The position numbers and the translations under genes were made by a program. This document shows positions 13,901 through 23,789 of a stretch of DNA of 64,000 bases, piece after piece. Source of the stretch: Macrotrachela quadricornifera (lineage: Eukaryota; Rotifera; Eurotatoria; Philodinida; Philodinidae); assembly GCA_022393335.1 (NCBI GenBank), contig JAJEKB010021543.1, forward strand, positions 861,722 to 925,721. Direction: 5' to 3'. Positions within the stretch are counted from its first letter, which is position 1. Every line of letters starts with the position of its first letter. Below the pieces are notes generated by a model. That model saw nothing but the letters and a program-made list of their open reading frames with translations, did not search any database and had not been told where the DNA came from.

Positions 13901-15101
13901 ACGCTTTTGTTCGGAGAAACATTCCCATAGCTTTTGAAATAGGGATTTGTACTTCACTTTCAACATTATCATTCAGATAAGTTTTTATTTTGGATACTGC
14001 TTTGCTAACATGATCTGGAAATCCTACGACTTTTACCCACCAAACGCCTTTTTTATGAAATACAAACATCTGTACAGCAATCTTCGGGAGAGCCAGAATG
14101 AGCCCAAGTAGATAATATCTAATTTGAAAACACTGATTAGAAATTTTAGTATTTTTTTGTGGAGATTTGCTTTGTTGCGGTTTTTTTAGAATATATGAGC
14201 ATTCTTCTTGTGTTAATGCCCATGATTGAGTTCGCAAATTATAACTTTCTAATTCTTTTATGGCCTTAGGCAATGAATCTTTTGAATCACTACAAAGTGT
14301 GATTCGAATAGATTCTTTTCCACTACGATGAGAACGCTTAGCATCGCCACACGCACTTTTTGCAGTTGATGATGCATATGAAATACTACTCTTGGAATCA
14401 TCATCTTCACTATCTTTTGATTGGTCTTCGTCTTCATCACTATTGTTTTCGTTATTGTTAGTAAACACATAAGCATCTGTTGATATTTCATGATAAAAAG
14501 TTCCTACACAATGTTTTTGTGAAAAAATCTTCAAAAGAAGTCCTCCTCTGCATAATTTCAAATGTTTTTTCAATTTATTACTGATTATTGTATCTTGTTC
14601 AGGAAGTAATTTTTTTAAATCAGATTGTGTATTTCCAATGGCTGAACGATTTCCTGACAGTTGTAGTTGTCCATCTTTAAGTGTTACATCTTTAATACCT
14701 GATTGGTTCCGAATTGTATCCAAGATTTTGTTCGGAAAGCTTGCAAGAAAGTTGCGTGCAGCACCACTCAATTCAATGAATAATTCGATATCATCAGGCG
14801 GATGAAGAAACCGACAAGTATTTCTATTTTTGCACTGGTTCCCATAATGACAAATTTTTGCGCGAGACGATGGATGATTAGCAGTACAATCATAATTAGT
14901 ACATTTTACTCCATCTTTACAAGCCTTCCATCCTTCTGGATGATCAAATGAACAGAGTAAATTGTAGCAATTCTCGCCAAAATTGCATGGCTTAACGGCC
15001 AGTTTCTGTTGTAGGACTGGTCTTGGAAGAGCTGTCTCAGGTGTTTCATTTGTAATAACTGAATTATTTCCTACCAGTTTTAGATGATGATCATTAAGCA
15101 T
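10947..15101 (-). CDS. PARP14-like mono-ADP-ribosyltransferase (CCCH-KH-macro-WWE-PARP)
   Basis: Intronless gene; the open frame extends to 15227 but the Met at 15101 (MLNDHHLKLV) is the likelier start, because the 42 residues before it look like untranslated read-through. Residue numbers below count from 15227. Order: three CCCH-type fingers (about 80-145: KPCNFGENCYNLLCSFDHPE, WKACKDGVKCTNYDC, CHYGNQCKNRNTCRFLHP); KH-like repeats with acidic linkers (about 200-780); a macro domain (about 795-965: KKGDITKTKNVDAIVNAANG), which binds or removes ADP-ribose; a WWE domain (about 985-1095: AIWKWEDYDGEKLY); and the PARP catalytic domain (about 1240-1426). The catalytic His (ELFHGTN) and Tyr (GIGTYFAENA) are present. 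The position matching PARP1 Glu988 appears to be Val (SKVYIIYEN), which predicts mono- rather than poly-ADP-ribosylation. PARP9/10/14 relatives act in antiviral and stress responses; the role here is inferred. Confidence 0.93.
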   Translation of the reverse strand: MLNDHHLKLVGNNSVITNETPETALPRPVLQQKLAVKPCNFGENCYNLLCSFDHPEGWKACKDGVKCTNYDCTANHPSSRAKICHYGNQCKNRNTCRFLHPPDDIELFIELSGAARNFLASFPNKILDTIRNQSGIKDVTLKDGQLQLSGNRSAIGNTQSDLKKLLPEQDTIISNKLKKHLKLCRGGLLLKIFSQKHCVGTFYHEISTDAYVFTNNNENNSDEDEDQSKDSEDDDSKSSISYASSTAKSACGDAKRSHRSGKESIRITLCSDSKDSLPKAIKELESYNLRTQSWALTQEECSYILKKPQQSKSPQKNTKISNQCFQIRYYLLGLILALPKIAVQMFVFHKKGVWWVKVVGFPDHVSKAVSKIKTYLNDNVESEVQIPISKAMGMFLRTKASSDIKKLERTHHIKITIFLSFSRKDGNKRQDDDDDGDDHNYLKLISCNSRIDSAKENVENFLESLSEQQKHFPCDSWDISKNIILILRPCLKKMLESGDCEAIGWIKVYTATGRTETTPKITVSVVGPNEEAVDDLTEQCQDIVEGYVVWSPSADQYRTIANALFVKKAPSLDEFRKEWGTDIRLDRNTNTITIPARSKILAEDIKEALLSLGEANKSRVKRVSAFIRIQPNIRRFVNQGISGLLNETKSKKIVVESKNYQGLSINCGSDIINEIKQKIHSIINDIEQKIVKSCLQLSSAESDLLRTEAYKLTSRIEHETNTIIRDVKADNSNSTLNADDNDTTSIMITVVNSRGQTIVVKKGDITKTKNVDAIVNAANGPLYHASGVAKAISDAAGSAFDQDCKQLIASNKDLPFPAGRAVKTTAGNLPFRCVIHAIGPQYKGGNQQERPLLFSTVFSSLRLADDEKFTSVALPAISSKTYGFPLKDCTNIVVCAIKQFFADFPKSNVRKVILLDMDDAACNSFAREVVVDHRKILVADEDNYAMPCKLPPLEAIWKWEDYDGEKLYCDHDMRSIETAFQQYKKTWTASELIIACDHLISGTIVNYKIDIRSDLKEVLENYPDALNSRLICGHQIREDTGRARYIFRYPVIQEENSSSVPYQPKPLDSYDLQVMTTETSWNITGITDASVRQAETAIQKAIYSATISEPFSINLNKDLEDHKEELIKISAQHEIKIIFQQQYSGQLQMILKGLKPNVLQAKLKFALYAQDVLQTQVDNAAELGPPEEWADQETECKLVEIARNDPNFTRIETRMKETLNSVKIDKIERVQNTRIWSHYAFRRRELKKELNLMPGLQIEMELFHGTNTTLPNEIYNGESGFDMSFCTRGMWGIGTYFAENASYSCTSYAYRLSNGKRQVFLAQVLTGDVYDCPSDSNLRRPPKKNESTSCRRYNSVSGSTGGSKVYIIYENRVAYPTYLITFTC

Positions 15102-15227
15102 TGCATCTTTAATGAATGGTATAAAAACGACTAAAGCTAAATATGCTGAACCCAAAGACGTCGAAAAATAGCCATAAAAGAAAAAGCTGTTAGCGCAATC
15201 CCTAACGGGATTAAAAATGTGAAACAC

Positions 15228-16475
15228 GATGTACCTATTCTTACTAATTACTTCGAAGCCGTTTTTGATGTGTATTCGGATATACTTGACTATTATTCCT
15301 TACTTCGCAGCATCGAACTTTAACCAGAAACTACTTCAAAGATATATCAACTAGACTTAGTTTATACATAACCTCTGATAGTCTTTGAAGACGCATGTCA
15401 CCATATGTGACAGGTTCCAAACTGTATTTCTCACGCTGTATAATAGCCTCAAAAGATCATCTATCACAATCTGTGACGGATTATAATATTCTATTCGTCA
15501 CAGTCTGTAACGCTTTCTTAGCCTGTCGATCACGGTCTGTGATGTGCTGTTGCTAAGGAAGTCTGGCACGTCTGTGGGGGTGGGGGAGTGGAGGGCGAGG
15601 ACGGATGGGTGCAAATTTCTACCCCTAAGCACTTCAACACTCTTTCAGATCGTGTTTCACAAAATGTTGACATACAGAAATACCGAAACTAAGAAGCCAG
15701 AAAAAAAAATTCAATGATGAAAATATCGAAAGTTGTAAGACATCATAAATACACACCTCATGCACTTAAGTTCTTTTGTGAGTATTTATTATCGATTAAA
15801 TTATCACATTGAAAGGTCTCATCCTATAATTTGGTCGTTTTTTTAAATGTTTACAAGGACAGAAATCTCGTTTTTAGAGACATGCTGATACAAATGCATG
15901 CTACTCTGAAGGTCGACCTAGAACAGTCAACGATTACTGTAATATGAAAACAGATCGATAATTAAGTAAACACTGTTCAGAAAATGACTCTTATCTTCAA
16001 ACACTATTAGACTGTTTATCGATAGTTGTTTTTTCTGTTTTATTAGAAAACTCTTTCCCAAAGTAGAAGGTTGCCTTCACGAAAAATCTTACAAGACGTA
16101 ATAGACTGCCATAAGTTTCTGAAATCGTTTGTTGAAAAACTTATATGATTCTGAGAGTTTTAGTACTTAAAAAAACAGATTTTCCAATTCTCCTTTGTTG
16201 GCAGCAGATGTTTAAATATTAGAAAAATCTTTTTCAAAACCTAGTTTTCTTAAGATATCTATTAAAAAGAGTGTGGGTCCACAATACACGACTATCTTTG
16301 GTGGACTGACCCGGAAATTCATAATAGAAGATCGTATCCATTTGTTCCGAGAGAGGCATTGTTCCTCATATATGTTAACAAAATTATTTACATTTGAATG
16401 ATCTGATATTTATGTGCTCCCTTTCTCGACATTTTTAATTTCAGCATATTTTGTTTTGATCTTCTCCATACTTAC
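15228..16475. other. gene-free spacer with repeated GTCAC/GTGAC phrases
   Basis: 15395-15545 contains repeated inverted phrases of the form (C/G)TCACnnTCTGTGAC (ATCACAATCTGTGACGG, CGTCACAGTCTGTAACG, GATCACGGTCTGTGATG), probably the end of an old transposon. 15585-15605 is a short G-rich tract. No coding frame is supported. Confidence 0.45.
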
Positions 16476-17490
16476 TGTCGGGCGGTGGTGAAGCACGTAT
16501 GTTTGGATGAAGAAGCCGACAAGTATTTCTGTTTTTGCACTGATTTCCATGACGGCAGTTTCTTGGGCGCGGCGACGGATGGTTGGCAGCACAATCATAA
16601 TTAGTACATTTTACTCCATCTTTACAAGCCTTCCATCCTTCTGGATGATCAAGTGAGCAGTCAGCATTGACGCATATAGTGCCAAATCTGCATGATTGTT
16701 TAATGACCGGCGTTGGTTTTGGTAGTGGTTCTAAATTAGGTTCTGAACAAGATTCTACAGGAGACTGAGCGGGATCTATAATATCGATTCGTATAATATA
16801 ACACAATATGTAAATCTTTTTATTGTAAAAGTGCTTAAGTGAAACAGAGAGGAGCTACTGAAACATAAAAAGAACATTATGGATTGGCACTCATTTAGAT
16901 AATCATTGCATCTACTATTGTTTTGCCGGTGACTATGGCAAGAGAAGACCCACGCCCTCGCAAGCAAAATTTAGTAACAGAATTTTATGCCTTTTCATCC
17001 TCGAAGAGGGATGATTATTGAAGACTCTATAATCTTACCAGTGAATTCATGCCAAGAAATAACTTCGTTAACTGTCCTCAAGAATTCAATTTTCGCTTGT
17101 GAATTGTGAATAACATTTATATAATGTTGCTGACGAAAGCGAAAATCGCTGAGGCATGTAATGAAACCCCTGTCTCTACTGATAAGAACGGCGTGGCAGG
17201 TGTCTTTAGCCTCTCCTTGAAAAGTTGTAAAACCCTGGTAATTACTCTGTTAGCAACGCTCTCCTTCCTATACGCTACATATGTAATATCTACAATCGCA
17301 AATTGTAGGCCCATTTTATATTGTTTTAATAGGAGACGAATATTGCCGTAAATCGTAAAAGAATCCTTCACTAGCGTCTAGTTTGTCATCAGCGGTTCCC
17401 GTAATTTCATGACAAAGCCAAAGGCATCTTGTGCGGCAGGAATGAACATATTTTCCATATCCAAAATATGTGAACTGATCCGTCAGGTTG
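16476..17490 (-). pseudogene. broken paralogue: unknown N-terminal domain + CCCH fingers
   Basis: Exon 16476-16775 (TATTATAG acceptor, GTAAGT donor) encodes CCCH fingers nearly identical to those of the PARP gene 1.3 kb downstream on the same strand (shared DHPEGWKACKDGVKCTNYDC). It is phase-compatible with an upstream exon ending at 17039 (..EVISWHEFT|GTAAGA). That exon has protein-like composition (CHAVLISRDRGFITCLSDFR, then QQHYINVIHN) but belongs to no family I recognise. Going upstream the reading changes frame near 17246 (one base apparently missing), continues in another frame back to about 17460 (FIPAAQDAFGFVMKLREPLM), is cut by a TAG at 17378-17380, and appears to shift frame again near 17470. 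At least one stop and one or two frameshifts make this a decaying gene, unless assembly errors are responsible. It looks like a partial tandem duplicate joined to a different N-terminal domain. Confidence 0.55.
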
Positions 17491-18339
17491 ATCTAGCCTT
17501 TTCGCAAGACAAGTAAATTAATTAATTAATCATACTATTTGCACAGATCGATCATTAACTCAGAATGGATATTTCAAGTGAGTGAATTCTTTTCAGCAGT
17601 TTTTCAATGAGATTGTTCAAGGTTGAATGGAATTTTCAACTAAGTTTTCCTATGATATAGTGTTTTATACCGTTAGACTATTGAATCTTTAGCGAAATAT
17701 CCGAAACAGTTATTTATCTACTTGAAAATATTATTATTCTACAGTTAATATCTAAGAATTCCTAAATGTATAGTGAAGTATGAGAATGTGTAAGGCCCAA
17801 AACGATGTCGTGCCCCTACTATTTTTCAGAAGTAGAATACAATTATCTTGTTCTATCTCTCCCTGCAGAGTTACTGCGCGATAAAAGAACTTAATAAAAT
17901 TCACTACACACGTTCTGACTGGTGATGCACCTGGACTTTTCTCAAAATTTTAATGGATTTTAGTATTCTGCACTAGGTCCCTTGACTTCAACGTTTTTAT
18001 TACTACCGCGGTTTCATGCAGTTTAGTGCAACCGTGATACTCCCCAGCCCCATTTAACAGTAAAAGTTACACCATTTATACAGTTCTTTAAAATCCCTTA
18101 AAATGGTGTACCGAAAATACTACGTTTTGTCTTCAAAACTTTTTCCGCGCATACTCTTATGTTCAGCAAGAATTGATGGTTAACAATTTTTTCTGTCCGG
18201 TATTTCTTATCCGAAGAAACACAAAACTCTGCATTCAACCAGAGCACAAAAGTCATATCTTATGTCTTTGAGTCTATGGGTTTTTTTTAATTCAAATTGA
18301 ATTTTGAAGAAAAAACAACCGTGCACTTTTAGCAAGGCA
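17491..18339. other. gene-free
   Basis: Mixed-composition sequence with no supported open frame, splice pair or repeat structure. Confidence 0.45.
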
Positions 18340-18607
18340 AGGGGACTAAGGGGGCTAAGGAATTCTTGAATTCAGTATATATACATCTCATATATATAAT
18401 ACCACTTTCTATAGGATACAGGTGGGACTAAGGGAACTAAGGAGATTACAACAGTGTTAAACTTGAAAGTTGAATTCAAGTATTCAACTATTACTTCAAC
18501 TATCCAATTGTTGAATACTTGAAGCCTTCAAATATTCCAGTATTGAAAGCATTAAAAATTTCGCCACCTGAGACCTCGACAAAGAATATCGCCTAATAGT
18601 CCAACAT

Positions 18608-18828
18608 GGCACCCTCACGCAGGGTCACGCCCTCTAGGCCCACGTGGCACCTTCACGCAGGGTCGCACCTCTAACTCCATGTGACACCCTCACGCGGGGT
18701 TGCGCCTTCTAGACTCACGTGGCACCCTCACGCAGGGTCATGCCCTCTAAGCCCATGTGGTACCCTCAAGCAGGGTCGCGCCCTCTAACTCCATGTGGCA
18801 TCCTCACACAGGGTCACCTCCTCTAGCC
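18608..18828. repeat. 38-bp minisatellite, about 6 copies
   Basis: The unit GGCACCCTCACGCAGGGTCA + CGCCCTCTAGGCCCACGT is repeated about six times. The last 11 bases alternate between a GGCCCACGT-like and an ACTCCATGT-like form, which hints at growth by dimers (76 bp). It is GC-rich compared with its surroundings and flanked on both sides by TTCAAGTATTCAA palindromes. Confidence 0.85.
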
Positions 18829-18904
18829 TTTCTAGTTGAATAGTTGAAAATTTCAAGTATTCAATAATTGAATAGGTGAATTCAAGTTTCAAATATTACA
18901 TATA

Positions 18905-20007
18905 TGTGTGAAGAGCGCGCCAATTGTATCGTTTGAGTGAAAAAATCGAGAAAAAAAAATTTCATGATAGAGGAAAGATAACTACTCTACCGTTTATAAC
19001 TATGCTGAACACGAATAAAAATAGTATTTTCCCGACACTTCCTTGCCATATAGCCAAAATTCACGATTTTACAGCTAATTTCTGTGTATTACATGTATTT
19101 TCCCTATAAATTAAGCTTGTAGACTGTCCCCATAAACAGGTTGGTATTAAAAGCATTATATATGTTAAATCTCTGCCTTGGGCACTTCTTTCGATCCTCA
19201 TTGAAACTTCTTGAAAAAACATCTGATTCATTGGAATTCACTGGAATTCCTATGATTTTCATCTCGCTCTACATTTTCTTAGTAAAACTGAGTTTGCTCT
19301 TGAACGGAAAAAGATTTTGACCTGATTCTTTTAGCAAATTACTTACCTCTTTGAGCTGAAAAAATGATTAAATTTTTTTAGGAAAAGCTTTTGTTTTCAT
19401 TGAGTTATAGCAATAACAAAATTAAAAATCTCGCTCCACGTTTAGTGTGAAAATGGCATTTTCTTATCATTTTTTTAAATTTTCTTCATCGTTGAGTTTT
19501 GGATGTGGTTGTTCTTTTTTTGTTAAAATGTTTCCCCCTTGGTCCTCTTTCATATACAATCAAATCTGTATTAATCGAAATATCCAGAAGGGAGAACCAA
19601 CGATTTTAATCTCGCTCTACACAAAAGATAAGAAGTGTCTTGATACTCAGTATTGATAGGTTTTCATTCGTAAAACTATTATTATGACTAAATCGAATTA
19701 CATATCCTGGAAGCCCGTGATGAACTGTATATCCCTGGCTGAAAAAATTGAAAGCGAAATCTACGTATAAAAAAATAATGATATATTTTCTCTCGTCAGA
19801 GAGCGTTACTTATAGGCTATTTTATATAGTTGAAGAGATTGCTCAGTAACTAAAGCGACTGGAGACCTGATTTTTTATCAGAAGTGTATGGGCATGGTCA
19901 GACGAATAAAATAAAAAAAAAATTATGAAAATTGGTTGAGCAGAACCTGAGTTATCATCATTTTTCTGGTCAGAACCCAACGGTACAATTGGCGCGCTCT
20001 TCACACA
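18905..20007. mobile_element. element with TGTGTGAAGAGCGCGCC terminal repeats (1.1 kb)
   Basis: The left end TGTGTGAAGAGCGCGCCAAT(TGTA) is matched in inverted form at 19984-20007. The flanking bases are TATA / TATG, consistent with a TA-type target duplication but not decisive. The interior is AT-rich with no transposase. The TGTGTGAAG start is shared with the inner repeat of the 37.5-39.2 kb foldback. Confidence 0.65.
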
Positions 20008-20145
20008 TATGTGCTTAGCCTCCTTAGTCCCCTCACCCTTAGTCTCCCCTGTACCTCCAGTCCCTTATATAAACGATACTATATATACGATATATACATT
20101 TGCTGAATTCAACAATTCCTTAGTCCCCTTAGTCCCCTATTTCAA

Positions 20146-20844
20146 TTTGAAAATAAATGCTTTTTTTCGGTTTAAATTCAAAATGAAATTAAATAGCCCA
20201 TTTTATGATGTCTTTACGCATAGTATACTAAGAGAAAATGCAACATCGACACATTCTCAAAAATAACATGGAATATCCTTTATTTTCCATATTTTGATTT
20301 TCTATATTTTGTAGACTTTTTGTCGAATCAATTTGTTAAGTCACATTGCGAGAGGAATTTATTGATGCAATAATAGACAGAAAATTTCAATCTGAATGCT
20401 TGAACTGCTGAGGTTGCAATGTTTCAATTTTGTGAAATACGAACTGAAACGAATGTTGAAGTGTATATACGCAAAAATTTGCGTGCATCTCTCTGTAAGC
20501 CCTGACAGACCAACTTGAGAAACATCACATATTATGATAGAAAGTTTTAAACGAAGACTAGCAGTTGTAGGTCATTGAAATCTCCTGAAATATATCAACC
20601 ACTTCCTTATTGAGACTTTCAACTACTGAAAGTTAGAATTTCAAAGGAATAGAACTATGTGGAATAAAAGAGTTTTTGTATCTTTAGTATCAACAGATAC
20701 TACATGTCTCACATTTTTAATCTCAAAAGAGATTGCATTAACAGCATTTTATGATGTAATGCTTTTTGGTTTTTCCGAACAAGCTTGAGAGCTAAATGTT
20801 TTGAAAGTGGCCTAAGACGTAGTTTACATAACTGTTAGTCGCTT
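20146..20844. other. gene-free
   Basis: AT-rich sequence; nothing supported. Confidence 0.4.
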
Positions 20845-21134
20845 TACATATCCCCTTGGAAAAAATAAGTAACACACCTAGTATTTAGTGATTCTATATC
20901 TAATAAAGAGGATATGCCTCATATTTATATCATAAATATTACATCGAAGTGCCTGACTATACATCATTTTATGGATCTTAAACTACAACAATATGTTAAG
21001 AAACAAGACAATAACTTTTATTTGATTTTGTGCCTTTGTAAAAACGCCATGCTCTATCTCTATCTTTTTGATTTTTTTCTCTGCTAATTAGTAGTATTAT
21101 TGTTCAGTTATCGCATGACAGGAGCGATGACAAT

Positions 21135-21144
21135 NNNNNNNNNN
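21135..21144. other. assembly gap (10 N) flanked by an identical 47-bp duplicate
   Basis: The 47 bases before the gap (21088-21134, TTAGTAGTATTATTGTTCAG...) are repeated exactly right after it (21145-21191). This is what a scaffolder leaves when two contigs overlap at a hairpin but are not merged, so the gap is probably artificial. Confidence 0.9.
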
Positions 21145-21453
21145 TTAGTAGTATTATTGTTCAGTTATCGCATGACAGGAGCGATGACAATATTTCTATT
21201 GTATACGAATGTATTCAATAAAACACATGTAACCATTTGCTTTAATTAATACTACTAACTAGCAGAGAGAAAAATTAAAAAGATGGAGATGGAACATGGC
21301 GTTTTTACGAAGGCACAAAATCAAATAAAAGTTATTGTCTTTTTTTAACATATTGTTGTAGTTTAAGATCCATGATATGATGCATAGTCAGGCACTTCGA
21401 TGTAGTATTTATGATATAAATATGAGCCATATATCGTCTTTATTAGATATAGA

Positions 21454-22252
21454 GAGGGCTGCGCAAATACATAGCGACTTTGTATTCTGGAGAGAATATA
21501 ACCACTCCCAAAACCTAGAACTGGATAAATCGCAATCACACGCGCTTCCAAGGCAATTCATATAATCGACAAAAGTAACTCGCAATTCAAAACGAGACAA
21601 TCAGATAAAATCGTTTACTACTATCTAAGGTTGGGAAAAGCTTAGAGTCCGAACCTTGTAAAGTCAACTTGAAGGTATGTAAAATCAATTTTAAATCATG
21701 TAAAGTCAGAAAAAGCTTAGAATTCAAACTTTGTAAAGTCAACTTGAAGTCATGTAAAATCAAAGTTGTGTTGTGTTTATGTTCCGTGGCATACTCACAT
21801 AAAGAAATATATGGAGATAGTCTATCATTATATTCTCTCTGGCAGGAATCTATTGTTTTTATATTCACCAGCATTCTCACTGAGTGTCATATATTGCATT
21901 GCTATACCGTGAAAATCTGAATAAACGAGATGCAGTGATGTGTATTATTTTCTTGTTTATGTGCCATTTGAACGTTGTATATATGTGTGTTCGAGGTTCT
22001 TTATATTTCGCGCATTTCTAATAAAAAAACTGAAGCATGAATAATGTCTTTTCAATAATTGTATAACTTCGATGTAATACGTATAATATGGTAGGTTAGA
22101 TAGAGTACATGCCATGAAAAATTATCCTTTCCTAACTTCTCTCTTCAGGAATGATAGTACATCAGATTACAAGATTCGGATTGTAAGCTTATTTTGATTT
22201 TACATGATATGAAGTTGGATTGACAAGATGTGTTTGTATCTGCGCAGCTCTG
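21454..22252. mobile_element. non-autonomous hAT-type element (799 bp), TSD GATATAGA
   Basis: Terminal inverted repeats GAGGGCTGCGCAAATACA and CAGAGCTGCGCAGATACA (right end read inward) match at 15 of 18 positions. The 8-bp GATATAGA is duplicated at 21446-21453 and 22253-22260. The uninterrupted arm of the host palindrome carries the site once (TATATC near 20893), which confirms the insertion. Inside, TGTAAARTCAA phrases recur (about 21657-21770, and inverted near 22196). No transposase. Confidence 0.87.
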
Positions 22253-22665
22253 GATATAGAATCGCTAAATACTAGACGTGCCACTTATTTTTTCCAAAAG
22301 AATATATGTAGTCTCTAAGATCTTAGAATACAATCATTGAAATCAAAGTATTCCTGTTTTTTTAAGTTATATTACCGGACAAATGCATGTGATTCTCTAC
22401 ATTTGGATTCATAGATCTGTGAGGGATTCAGCTAATCGCCTTTTGATTAGTGTTACCTGTTGTTTTATTTGATGATCCTTTCGGTTCGATGGCAGATTGG
22501 TCTTTTGGATTTTCTAAAAACTTGCGTATTGATCCATGCTTAATGCCTTTAGATAGGCTATCAGTATTATCCTAAAGAAAAATGAATTATAAAAAATTAA
22601 GCATTTGAATGAGTTATAAGTCAAAACCGATCTTAACATTATCTACTTGCGTAAAGATAACATTT

Positions 22666-22866
22666 CAGCTAGTCCACGTAAAACGTGATTCCGTCACGTT
22701 GTATTTGTTGGGTTATTTACAAGAAACGCATGCTTTAGAATCGAAGACGCCTATAGTTTTGAACGGTTAGTTGTACTTGACGGAATCTGACATTACACAG
22801 TTCCCAGTAGCTTTTCCTTTAGTGGAAACAGCGTGACGGAATCACACCCCTTCCATGGACTAGCTG
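22666..22866. mobile_element. 201-bp MITE, CAGCTAGTCC ends
   Basis: Ends CAGCTAGTCCACG...GTGATTCCGTCACG and, inverted, CAGCTAGTCCATGG...GTGATTCCGTCACG. A possible 4-bp ATTT duplication flanks it. The phrase TGACGGAAT occurs three times in total, counting both strands. Non-coding. Confidence 0.7.
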
Positions 22867-23246
22867 ATTTTTGAATTTAAATAGCTAGATTATCACCGTG
22901 CATTTGAGTTTAATTCGTATTACTTTTCGAGGTAAAATAGGGGTACAGAGTCAGTGCTATAATAGAATGGATACTGCTAGATAATTTGTAGACGTTTATA
23001 GATGCCAAAAAACTCATTTACAAACCGTTTTTCATTAAGGAGGACTCAACCTACTGGAAAAACAGTGAGATTAGATTAAGATTCCCTCCCCACCCTAAAA
23101 TGCCGATTTTCATCATATGTTTCGATTTTTTTATTTATAGCGCATCCAACAGAGCTAAGTATCTGCTATCAAATACACTGTGGTTTATTGGTTTTATGAT
23201 AAATTTTCACGACGTAGCATCAATTTTTCAAAAATCTTCTAATCTA

Positions 23247-23789
23247 CAGGGTGTTCCAAAAGTCTCCGAGAAAAGTTTCTGCGCATATCTTCACTAATAC
23301 ATTTGACTTTCTCCACAAATTTTTTTTTGAATTGTAGCTGAGAATATCAAGTTTCAGTTGACCAAGACAACCCCCCATACTATTCCTTGTAAAACAGTAC
23401 CTATGAGTCAAGCACAAAAACTATACGGGCTCCATAAGACGCTAGCAGCTTGAAGTCTCACTAAGCAATTTTTCGCTCATCTCTTCAGCTAACTTGACAG
23501 AGCTCGTCAAGCTCTACAGGAACTGATATGATGATAGGAGTTTCAGCACATTTTTTCGGCGAAACGCATGAAGAGTCACAGCAGAAAGATGAAATTTTTG
23601 AGAAAAAAGTGGAAATATTTTCGTATTCACCTCATAGGTACTGTTTTGCAAGGAATAGTATGGGGGGTTGTCTTGGTCAGCTGAAACTTGATATTCTGAG
23701 CTACAATTCAAAAATAATTGTGGAGAAAGTCAAATGTATTAGTGAAGGTATGCGCGGAAACTTTTCTCGGGGACTTTTGGAACATCCTG
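23247..23789. mobile_element. mariner-like foldback MITE (543 bp), TA target
   Basis: Starts CAGGGTGTTCCAAAAGTC and ends with the inverse of CAGGATGTTCCAAAAGTC, each abutting a TA dinucleotide (23245-23246, 23790-23791). The arms of about 160 bp pair along most of their length (for example AGACAACCCCCCATACTATT against AATAGTATGGGGGGTTGTCT). No transposase. Confidence 0.8.

Larger units (their letters stand above)
18340..20145. mobile_element. composite foldback element with GGACTAAGG ends
   Basis: The outer arms are inverted copies: GGGGACTAAGGGGGCTAAGG...GAATTCAG at 18342-18385 and CTGAATTC...CCTTAGTCCCCTTAGTCCCC at 20103-20140. The phrase GGACTAAGG is repeated inside both arms. Between them lie a TTGAATACTTGAA-flanked minisatellite (18.46-18.90 kb) and a second, inner terminal-repeat element (18905-20007). 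No protein is encoded. The phrase ATCTCGCTC(T/C)AC recurs near 19260, 19430 and 19608. Confidence 0.6.
20845..22312. mobile_element. palindromic element containing the assembly gap and a nested hAT insertion
   Basis: The left arm (about 20847-21098) and right arm (about 21248-21453 plus 22253-22310) are inverted copies; one matching stretch is TTTGATTTTGTGCCTT against AAGGCACAAAATCAAA. The right arm is interrupted by a 799-bp element with an exact 8-bp duplication of the arm sequence. The 10-N gap lies in the loop. No coding capacity is seen. Confidence 0.75.

Noticed and set aside
14258..14491. 77-codon frame inside the PARP gene
   Set aside because: Alternate frame of an acidic/Ser-rich coding segment.
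18608..18828. CRISPR-like array (regular GC-rich repeats)
   Set aside because: The repeats are contiguous without unique spacers; it is a 38-bp minisatellite in eukaryotic DNA.
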